From Seminavis robusta (Eukaryota > Bacillariophyta > Bacillariophyceae > Naviculales > Naviculaceae), in NCBI GenBank assembly GCA_903772945.1, contig CAICTM010001050.1, positions 1-38,785 on the forward strand: 38,785 nt of DNA, in the 5' to 3' direction. The translations under genes were made by a program, and so were the position numbers. The stretch's first letter is position 1; each line of letters starts with the position of its first letter. Shown here piece after piece: positions 10,543 through 19,405 of the stretch. Under the pieces are notes generated by a model. It did no database searches. It saw nothing but the letters and a program-made list of their open reading frames with translations, and was not told where the DNA came from.

Positions 10543-12600
10543 TCAGCTAGAAGCAAGTCCACTTTTTGTGATTCCAAAGTGGCCGAGTTGACGCTCTGGG
10601 CACTTGCCGAGCAGGTAAAGCAGTGGGTGTGGGGTCAAATAAAATGTCGTCCTTCTCCCTTTGCGGAGCGGATCCTTGATTTTCAGTGTTGACAAGACAT
10701 CGTGGGCCATGTCAGTATTATCAAAACGCGTTTCGTCAGCACGCCAGGAGCCGCTCTTTCGGGAATCTACTTGGGCCTTCATCCATTCCAACTTGGCCCA
10801 GTCGTCTTGAATCCGCCGACAGTAGGCCGCTCCACCTATTTCATTCTCCATGACAACTGCGTGAAGCCACCTATCCCATAGTGGAGATCGCGTCTCTCGG
10901 AACTTGTTTTGTATGCCTCGTTCATCGTGTTCCACTGGATGCGGCGTCCAAGTACGGTTCCCCAGCATCTCCCTCGTCAGCTCTTCCACATTCTTCAACA
11001 AGTTCGTTGGCAACACTCTTGTTCGTAAGACTTCTCCTCCGAACTTTGTAAACACAAGGCTGGACGGATGTCCTTCAAAGAGGAGCGTTGGGTTTTGCTT
11101 CCTGTAGAGTGCTTCGTATCCAATGGACACGTGCGAACGGCACTCTCTCGACCCGGCGATCATACTCATCTTGTCTGGCCGTGATGGAGTACACGTAGGT
11201 GGATTGTAAGGGAGGCTTATGCTTTGACCGAATGCCGCGCAAACATCATGCCACGCGGTCACATTGTTCGTGGAAGGATAGAGACTTCCGAGCGACCAAC
11301 CGTTTCTCAACATGAGTTTGGAAACAGCCATTTCTCCCTCGATTACTGCAAGTAGCTTGGGCAAGTCGCACGTCCTCTGCAAAATATCCGACACGGTTCG
11401 AACCAAAGAGTTGGACCGCAACCGCATCGTCATGGCGTAGCTCTGTACATGGGCGCCTGCTTCCGCACTCAAGATTGGTCCGACCAACGTCGTGGCTTGG
11501 TTCGCAGCGAATTTGCCGAGGAAGGGCAGAAACCAGACAGGAACTTCAGCAGCAGCAGCACTACCGCTATACACGCTCGCGGAGCGAAACGACGATTGCG
11601 AAACTTTGTGGGCATAATCGCCAGAAACAAAAGGTCCACGAACGCCATCGTTGAGAAAGAGCACAAAGCTCGTCGGCCCTATCGTGAGGTTCGCAGAGTC
11701 CAACCATCGACCATGTTGACAAAGGTCCGTAGAACTTTGCTCACGAAACGAGATATGCACATTTGGAAAATGCCCGGGAATCACGTAATCTCGATATCGA
11801 TGCTTGGCCGCCCCAATGGAATGAAAATACACATCCGGGGATGGGAGATGTCCTGAGACCGTGAAATAGAACTGCACCGATAGAGGCGACTTGAACACCG
11901 CTTCTTGGATGAAGAATTCGAGGTTCAAGCGTTTGTTTTGGACCTCACCGGGGAACTCTGTTCCGGCGGTTGCAAAGACATAGTGCACCAAGAGTTGAAA
12001 CGTGTCGCCATTTTGTTGTAGAAGTGCGCGGGATTGCTGCATGTCATTGTGAGCCTTTGCATTTGGCAACGACCGGCAGGTTGCATTCATGGAGCAAACG
12101 AGATCATCAAGTGGTTCTTGCCAGTCCAGCATGTTGCAAAAATGATTCGTTCGTTGTATTGGCTGTGGAATGCCGCCATTTGGACATTCGACCCACGGGC
12201 AGGTTGCGTTCCAATCGCTATTAATAATCCACTTGTTTTCATCTTGTTCGATGGGTAGATGCAGCAAGCTCCAATTCTGCATATTTGACACCGGTATCGG
12301 TTCGTGTATATGTGTGGAACTCGTACTAGTACCGGTACCGATATTCAGCCAGCAAGCAACGATCGGGAAGCCGGCGGCCGTAAGGAGCAACGTCAAGAGT
12401 GCATGGAAGGCATTTTCCCATGGGAAGCACTTGGAACCACTCTTTCGTCTGCTAGAGTTGTTGTTAGTACGAGCCGTAGCATCTCGATCGCTGCATTTGA
12501 ATGCGGTGTACTCAGCAGTTCCGGTACCGGTACCGGTACCGGTACCGGTGGATGGGGACGAAGGAACCGATCGTAAACGAGCGGTCAGGGCTCCACGCAT
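10543..12600 (-). CDS. Type II membrane protein, glycosyltransferase-like, 685 aa
   Basis: A single intact frame. Residues 1-63 form a short cytosolic tail containing a Thr-Gly repeat. One membrane anchor follows at about 64-86 (AFHALLTLLLTAAGFPIVACWL), and the rest is hydrophilic. At least six N-glycosylation sequons (among them NWS, NAT twice, NLT, NVT, NRT) and many cysteines lie after the anchor, so that part should face the ER/Golgi lumen. The central block has FLNDGVRGPF (315-324), LVGP (372-375) and HVQS (384-387). From memory this spacing resembles a family of putative GT-A-like glycosyltransferases in algae and bacteria that share an 'N-[ST/D]-x-x-RGPF ... LVG ... HVQS' pattern. If so, the protein would add sugars to secreted glycans or cell-wall polymers; donor and acceptor are unknown. 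The family link is tentative, the type II topology is firmer. The first ATG is used. Confidence 0.78.
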   Translation of the reverse strand: MRGALTARLRSVPSSPSTGTGTGTGTGTAEYTAFKCSDRDATARTNNNSSRRKSGSKCFPWENAFHALLTLLLTAAGFPIVACWLNIGTGTSTSSTHIHEPIPVSNMQNWSLLHLPIEQDENKWIINSDWNATCPWVECPNGGIPQPIQRTNHFCNMLDWQEPLDDLVCSMNATCRSLPNAKAHNDMQQSRALLQQNGDTFQLLVHYVFATAGTEFPGEVQNKRLNLEFFIQEAVFKSPLSVQFYFTVSGHLPSPDVYFHSIGAAKHRYRDYVIPGHFPNVHISFREQSSTDLCQHGRWLDSANLTIGPTSFVLFLNDGVRGPFVSGDYAHKVSQSSFRSASVYSGSAAAAEVPVWFLPFLGKFAANQATTLVGPILSAEAGAHVQSYAMTMRLRSNSLVRTVSDILQRTCDLPKLLAVIEGEMAVSKLMLRNGWSLGSLYPSTNNVTAWHDVCAAFGQSISLPYNPPTCTPSRPDKMSMIAGSRECRSHVSIGYEALYRKQNPTLLFEGHPSSLVFTKFGGEVLRTRVLPTNLLKNVEELTREMLGNRTWTPHPVEHDERGIQNKFRETRSPLWDRWLHAVVMENEIGGAAYCRRIQDDWAKLEWMKAQVDSRKSGSWRADETRFDNTDMAHDVLSTLKIKDPLRKGRRTTFYLTPHPLLYLLGKCPERQLGHFGITKSGLASS
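12521..12549. repeat. CCGGTA hexamer repeat inside a coding region
   Basis: Almost five copies of the hexamer CCGGTA lie within the N-terminal codons of the minus-strand gene 10543-12600, where they encode alternating Thr-Gly (residues about 18-28). A six-base unit keeps the frame when it expands or shrinks. The same unit occurs again near 12328-12342 in that gene, at residues 88-93. Confidence 0.9.
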
Positions 12601-12854
12601 CTTTGCGATGAATGATTCAATTCAATTCAATCGCGATGCAAAGCTACCAACCCGTCAATCAGCGGATGTTACCTCACATCAGACACCAAGAGAGATTGAG
12701 GCAGCTCGATGAATGATTGAAAATCAAAATCTTGACAACACATGAGCACATTGACACGCAAACAAGCACAAGGCGCACCTCGGGGTCGGCGCACCTCTTT
12801 ACGTGGGAGTCAATAGTCTATGAAGGTTAGGGTTGGTAACTACCGTTACGTACC

Positions 12855-12880
12855 GATTCGATTCGATTCGATTCGATTCA
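12855..12880. repeat. GATTC pentamer microsatellite
   Basis: Five consecutive GATTC units. It lies about 255 bases upstream of the ATG of the minus-strand gene that starts at 12600. Confidence 0.9.
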
Positions 12881-13072
12881 TCATTCATTGAGAACTCCAC
12901 CGCTCGTGCTCCGCAAAGCTGACGGAGGAGTGGAAATAGAAGAGCATGGACGATGATGCAGCTGGTACTATGCAAGTCTTATTCATCAATGAACGAGTTA
13001 AGGCTTGATCATGGCTGCTTCCAGAATCATCGAATCCGATCCGCCAAACAAGCAGTTCTCTTCTCCTCCCCC

Positions 13073-13165
13073 TAGCTAGCTAGCTAGTAGTACTAGTAGC
13101 TAGTCTACCTACCCTGACCATCATCAAGAAACAATATGACCTAGCTAGCTAGTAGTAGCCACTAC
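13073..13165. repeat. CTAG-rich tracts
   Basis: Runs of CTAGCTAG and CTAGTAGTA units at 13073-13105 and 13140-13165 in the spacer between the two divergent genes. They are the same type of tract as at 3876-3909. Confidence 0.75.
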
Positions 13166-14611
13166 ATGTACTCCTAGTAGCACTAGCTCTCTAGAGAGAT
13201 TGCGGATTGCATGCATGTGCAATGTGCACGTAGCCAAAAGCCGTGTCCCCCCATTCAGCCATTCAGTCAGGCAACAACAAAAACTATACTGTACACTGTA
13301 CACAAATACAGTACAATGGAGAATGGAGGAGCAGTGGAAAATAGGCATAAATCCGACGCCCAACAAACGGGAACGGTTTCCAATTTTCTAATTTGTCCTG
13401 GCTTCTTTTGAAAACAGGTGATGCCAGAAGGTGGCAGAAAGAAGGTTGCGGCAACTTTTTGTTGTACTTGCGGGAAAATAATGCTGTCTTGACGTTCATC
13501 TACAGTGAGCTATTGATGCACCAGGGAGTCACGTCTCCGCGGCTTCAAACCACCAAACAACAATCATTATTTTTGCAGCCCACTACTGTCGCCACTGGCA
13601 AGCACCAATGTTGCAAGTGCACAGCAAGGTTTCATTTAATTAAAATATTACACCAGGGGTAGCTGGCAGCTGTCTGCCTCTGGTTTACCTTGCTTCATAA
13701 TACTCGTGTTCATTTCAGCGTGCAGTGTGCCGTAACTCTGGCGTTTCCTTGCAGCTAGTAGTACCTGGTAGCTTCTCGTCTAGAAAATTGATACATGTAC
13801 TGTGGCTACTAGCTACCAGGTACTAGTAGACTAGTATGATAGCTATGAGGATAATGATGCAAGCCAATTGCAACGATGGGTTTTTTAAAGTAGCTGAGGA
13901 CGCATTGAACTCAAATCAACCAAGCCGAGCCATTTTCCGTAGATATCCACCTGCATACATGACATTGTACTCTAAAAGCTTATTACGGAGCCCACTACCG
14001 TACGACTCACACCACCTATGGGGGCACAACTTGTAAAAGACTTAGTAGTGAAGCAAGTGAGTTGAAGCCGGGGTCGGCTGGCTTTGAGCGAGAATCTGAT
14101 CGGCGACTTGCAAGCTAGACTAGACTAATTCCCGCAATTAAGAATCAGGTAGTATTAAATAGAATAGACTGTGAATTTTGTGCAGGCAGGACAGAGAGAA
14201 CTCACTATCAAAATGAGTATTAAAGCACTGCTCTGTTGTAAATGACTGTGACTGACCACTGGACAGACGGTGAAGTCATGAAGTCTGGAAGTCTGAGGTC
14301 TGGGACCTGGGACTTGGGACTGCTCGAGAGCTGTTGTTCCGAATTTCCAATAAAAGTCCGCTAGCTAGCTGGTGGTTGCAGTCATCGAAGGGATCGTTTA
14401 TCTACTGACACATCCACTCAACACTCAACACTCAACCGAACCACTGGTTGGACCGGACCTGCCTCTGATCACATCAACTACTAGCTAGAGTAGTCTAACT
14501 CAACCCCATTTCTCACACGAACCCAAACCAAGTCAATCAGTTGACCTAGCTAGCTGCTATTAATAGTCAAGTTCAGTTCCTATTTTCAAGATATTTTCAA
14601 GTCAATTCAAG

Positions 14612-17600
14612 ATGTCCAGCATGTATTTTGGAGGCAAGCTGATAACGAGCAATACTACTATTAATAGTAACACTGGTACTAACAAGAATGGAGAAGAGGG
14701 GTATCCGGATCCTGATGAAGAAGCCTGGATGGATGGGAGTCAAGCTCAGGACTCTTCAATGAGCGGTTACGATGACGACGACGAAGAGTTGGACGGGTCG
14801 GACCTTCAGAGTCGTGCAGCGAAAGAGACGAGAAAAACATTGGCTAGCAAGGAAAACAAGGCCGTGATCTGTCTACGTTACTTTGTACTGTTTGTGCTGA
14901 TGTCCACGGCTGTTGCCGTCTCCTTGGCTACTTTTTTCTATTCTCGATCCGTGGAACACGATTCTTTTCAAGCGGAATTTGCGTCTGTGGCCGTTGTCAC
15001 GCTGCGCAGTTTTGTCGAAGCCGTCGAACACAAACTCAGTTCTCTCGATGCCATGGCCACTGGAATCACTAGTCATGCCATTAGAACTGGAGAAACTTTT
15101 CCAAATGTCACCATTCCTGATTTTGAAGTCAAAGGAGCCACACTCAGGACTCAAACTGATTCCATTTACATGTTCTGGATGCCTCTAGTCACTGATCAAG
15201 ACAGGTTGGGCTATGAAGCTTACACTCAAATGATGCAGGCACAAATATTTGGGTCTTTTATCTCTGAAGAAGGATTCAGAATGTATCAAGATGCTTACTT
15301 TAATGTTTCCATTCCCACTCCTCCACCTGAACCTGAACCTCAACCTCAACCTGAACCTACTCAAGAAGAACCTGAAGTTACTCAAGAACAACCTCTAGAA
15401 ACTCAAGAAGAAACTGAAGTTACGCTGGATGAACAAGGAAACCAGAGAAGAAATCTACATGTCGCTCCTCCAGATATTCACCCATTGCTACATGACACCA
15501 TTTGGGGACTCAACGTAAGTACCGCACAGTACAGTACTCAAACCCAAGAGATCATTCAGTTCATTCATTCCATTCTATCATACAGTTTATTTTTTGCTAG
15601 ACTATGCTATGGATATTCATCTCATCTCATTCCATCCTTTTTCATCATTTGATTTCGTTTTCTATTTCTATTTTTTAGCCACCCTTCACGGACGAAGCAT
15701 GGCCCGAACCATATGGTACAGGACCGTACCTTCCGGCCTGGCAGCTATCCCCCTCAATTCCATTGCCTTCTGTAAACAACTTCAATATGCTCGATTACGC
15801 CGATTTGGCTCCCATGATGCGACAATCTCTAGACACTGGAAGAGCTGTACTTTCCTATCTGCAAACAAACCATTCCGGGGCCGCCACTGAAGATCTCATT
15901 CGAATTTTTCTATCTCTCAACCAATACCGACACCAAAACGTCGATTACAATGCCGATCCCATGACACAAGTATCATATCCCGTTTTCGACGGATTCAATC
16001 CCATCACCAGAAATGTTTCCGGAATACTGCTCACGACCATCTTTTGGAGACTACTCTTCCAAGATATCCTGCCCGAAAACGTACAAGGAGTCATTTGCGT
16101 ACTCGGTAATACACTCGGAGAACAGGTCACGTACAGAATTGACGGAAAAGAAGTATCCTACGTCGGACCAGGAGACCTACACGACAACAAGTACAACCAC
16201 ATGGTCGTCACAAGAGACATTTCCGAATACATTACCCAACGAGCAGGAGTCAACTCGGCTTCCTACACATTCGTCGAACTCGATGTTGGCTACACGTCAT
16301 ACTCCATTCACGTATACCCATCCCAAGACATGGAAAATTCATACATCACAAAAGATCCCATCCTATACGCCATCGTTGTCGCGTTCATCTTCGTTTTCAC
16401 ATCCGCCGTATTCATCACATACGATCGATGCGTCGAAAAACGACAGAAATTAGTCATGGAAACTGCTGTACGATCCACGTCCATTGTCACGTCGCTATTC
16501 CCACAAGCGGTGCATGATCGACTCTTTGGAAAAATTGAAGAACCAAGTGAATCCGTCGCAGACGCAAAAGGAGACACGTGGAAAAACATGGACGATCCAA
16601 ATGGTGTCAGTGGAAACATGCATCTACGAACGCTGCAACACCAAGACAATGACGACAACGACAACAACAATAACACTGATCCGGCACAAGCGCCTCTCCC
16701 ATCCATACAAGAAATGATGGAAGAACAACAAAACGATCTACGAAATCCAGAGTCGTCACCAGGATTCACATTGGACAAGGCGGGGAAAATTCCACTCGAA
16801 AAGAAGAAAAAGAAAAAGGGAAAAGCCATCGCCGACAAATTTCAAAGCACAACCGTATTCTTTGCTGGTAAGTACCAGTACCTGGTACAGTGGTGAATGG
16901 AGGAATGAATGAATGACAAAGGGCGCCAAAAACCTCGATGGAGCCGGGGCTCGTGTTGCATGTCGATTCGATTGCACGATCGTTGTGTTCTCGATTGGGA
17001 AGTGCCGCTATTAATATGCTATTCGCTAACTACTCTCCTTTTGTTCGCTTTGCATGAATGCAGATCTAGCTGGATTCACCCAGTAAGTTGAGCAGTTCTG
17101 CACCAGTAGCTATCGATAGCGCTTGCATGTCCGCCTTTAAAATTGTGTCCGAATCGACTGGACAAAGTGCAAAACAACTTCGAATCTCTCTCAAACTGCT
17201 TCCGTCGTTGCCGCCATGGTTTGATTTCAATTTCTTTCAATTCAATTCGTCCAACCCAACAGGTGGTCGAGCACTCGTGAACCGGAACATGTATTTGAAC
17301 TGCTCGAGGCTCTGTGTGAGTGGCGGTCGCGTACTAGAAGCTTCCAAGTTTGATCTTGCCATTCGGATCCCGGAGCAAACGCATGTTCTCACCACTATGC
17401 GTATACGCTCACATACACCTCTTCCTTTCATCACGACATAATAAACCTGCGCAAAACAGATGGTGCTTTCGATCGAATAGCCCTGCGGAGAACGGTCTTC
17501 AAGGTTGAAACTGTAAGTGGGGATGGGTTGCGCGAATGCGTCGTCGATCCAATGTATTATGAATCCGCTGGTCTCACAACCCGAACTTTCTGGTTCCTGT

Positions 17601-19405
17601 CGCTTCTTGGACAGATTGGTAAATACACGACTTTTTGTTGCGGCTGCTTTCCCAGCCGCTGATACTTCTGGCCAGCATTTGTGTTGCTCACCGCGTTCCT
17701 CGATCGAACCCTTACCCTCCATCCTTTACGCGTCAATGCAACAGGTGATTGGTACGTTCACCATTTTGCAGCCAATCGCATGACTTTCCTGGGCAGCGCG
17801 ACACTCACAGAATCCGGCCATTCCAACGCACACCCCGTTTCATTCTCTACGATTTCGCAGCTATATGGTAAGTAGTCCATTGCTGCTTTTGTTGCGTGAA
17901 TACGGAAGAGCGAATCCTCTAATGCCTCTGGCTTGTTCTATACACCAGGCCGTTACCGGGGTGCCCAACCCACAACCGGATCATGCTATTCGCATGATCA
18001 AGTTCGCTCGCGATTGTATGATGAAGATGGACCGCATCTTGGAAAAGCTAGTCCCCTCGCTAGGAGAAGATACGCTCAACTTGAAAATGAGAGTCGGATG
18101 TCACAGCGGCCCAGTTACGGTACGTTCCAAGCGGTGATTCGTGATGTGCTTGCTCCAACTGCGTCTAACGCAAGTTCTTTTCTTGCCCCTTGTAACTTCT
18201 GGTAGGCTGGTGTCCTCAGGTAGGAGACAACAGCATCATCCAGAAAAGATTCTTGGTTTGGCTTTCAATCCATCGTCTCAACGTTCTTGCTCGCTCGGTT
18301 CACTTGTTGAACGCAGAGGCGACAAAGGCCGGTTCCAATTGTTCGGTAAGAATATCTTTTGCAATTGGTTTGGTCTTCAGTAGAGACGATCGACGTATTG
18401 ACCAATTAAGGGCTCAACGATTCCTGTTTCTTGTCGTCACGGTCAATTTCCAGGAGACACAGGTAGGCGACTGTATCTTGGTTCATTCATCCATGCAGTC
18501 CTTCAAGTACTTTTCTTACCTGAGGGCGTATCCTTCGTTTTTGTCCTCAGTAAACACGGCTTCTCGTATGGAATCGAACGGAGGTATGTCATGTAGTTGC
18601 CATGGTCCCCTTGCGTTTGTTGAACTGACGCGTCTAACCGCTCGAGTTATCCCATGCTGTAATCTGCAGTGAAGGGGCGCATTCACGTGTCAGAAGCCTG
18701 CGCCGACCTGTTGCCAACCAAGTGGTTGACAAGAAGAGAAGACAAGGTTGTTGCCAAAGGAAAAGGGGAAATGCAAACGTACGTCTGCGTTTGTCAACTC
18801 CGTATCAAGCTTTGTCCGTTTCCTTATCATGATGTTGCCTCCTACTTAGGTACTGGGTGGATGCATCGGAAGGAGCTCGGTCTGAGTTTAGCGCTCTGAG
18901 TGCTCTTAGCAGCCTTAGTGCAGTGGAGGAAAACAAGCCATTAATGATTGGAAGCAAGAACATTGAAAAGGAGCAGTACGAGGAACTGCTTGGAAGCAAG
19001 CACTTGAATGTAGATTTGGAGGATCTGGACTTCTCAATTTCAGACATTGGTGACATTGAACGATCACAATCAATGCTGTCCGACATTAGCGAAGGTGGTG
19101 ACCTCGAGGCACAAGATAGTACACAAAAGGGGACAATAACGTCGAACAGTCTTCTAGGAGACTTGTCGTTGTCAGAGTCTTCGTTGTCAGAGGCTGATTT
19201 GTTCATGAACGAGCCTGTGAAGAAACGTTCTAATGCAGGGAAAGCAGCAAGAGAAACGACTGCAACAAGGAACCTGGCAATTGGCATGCAAGAAGAGCCT
19301 TTCAGAAACGAGCCAGGGCAAACGAAATCAAAGAGTTCCACTTTCATCACGATCGGTAGCATGTTAGTGGATGCAATGAACTTGAAGAATGAAATAGAGG
19401 TGTGA
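14612..19405 (+). CDS. Receptor-type class III nucleotide cyclase (guanylate-cyclase-like), 1051 aa, 14 exons
   Basis: Exons by splice sites and family alignment: 14612-15514, 15679-16867, 17064-17082, 17263-17315, 17460-17516, 17745-17751, 17861-17867, 17949-18119, 18206-18219, 18317-18345, 18454-18462, 18551-18583, 18670-18778, 18850-19405. Together they give 3156 bases with no stop. The protein has an acidic N-terminus, membrane helix 1 (about 86-110), a CHASE-like outer domain with a Pro/Glu/Gln repeat near 236-280, helix 2 (about 528-552), an Asn/Asp- and Lys-rich linker, and the cyclase domain (about 690-870). Seen in it: FFADLAGFTQW (metal Asp698), KVETVSDCYMAVTG (Glu738, metal Asp742), FQLFGDTVNTASRMES (Asn821, Arg825) and KGKGEMQTYW. 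It would make cGMP or cAMP at a membrane in answer to an outside signal. A Ser/Asp-rich tail follows; the phosphodiesterase domain fused to many diatom cyclases is absent. The donor of exon 5 (A|GTGGGG) is the least certain junction, because a better-looking GTAAGT sits four bases upstream. Confidence 0.88.
17745..17867 (+). other. Two 7-base microexons of the cyclase gene
   Basis: Exon 6 (GTGATTG, 17745-17751) lies between AACAG and GTACGT. Exon 7 (CTATATG, 17861-17867) lies between CGCAG and GTAAGT. Joined to the end of exon 5 (...GTAA) and to exon 8 (GCCGTTACC...), they spell V-S-D-C-Y-M-A-V-T, which contains the second catalytic Asp. Leaving either exon out shifts the frame and removes that residue. 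Confidence 0.75.

Larger units (their letters stand above)
12601..14611. other. Intergenic spacer between divergent genes, repeat-rich
   Basis: This region separates the minus-strand glycosyltransferase-like gene from the plus-strand cyclase and should hold both promoters. It contains a GATTC pentamer run (12855-12880), a nine-base direct repeat GGCGCACCT near 12772-12797, and long CTAG tracts at about 13073-13165, 13795-13840, 14360 and 14555. Short frames such as 13393-13662 and 13836-14036 carry no motif and are not called. Confidence 0.6.

Noticed and set aside
11449..11856. Plus-strand frame of 135 codons opposite the glycosyltransferase-like gene
   Set aside because: Shadow of a 685-codon intact frame; no motif of its own.
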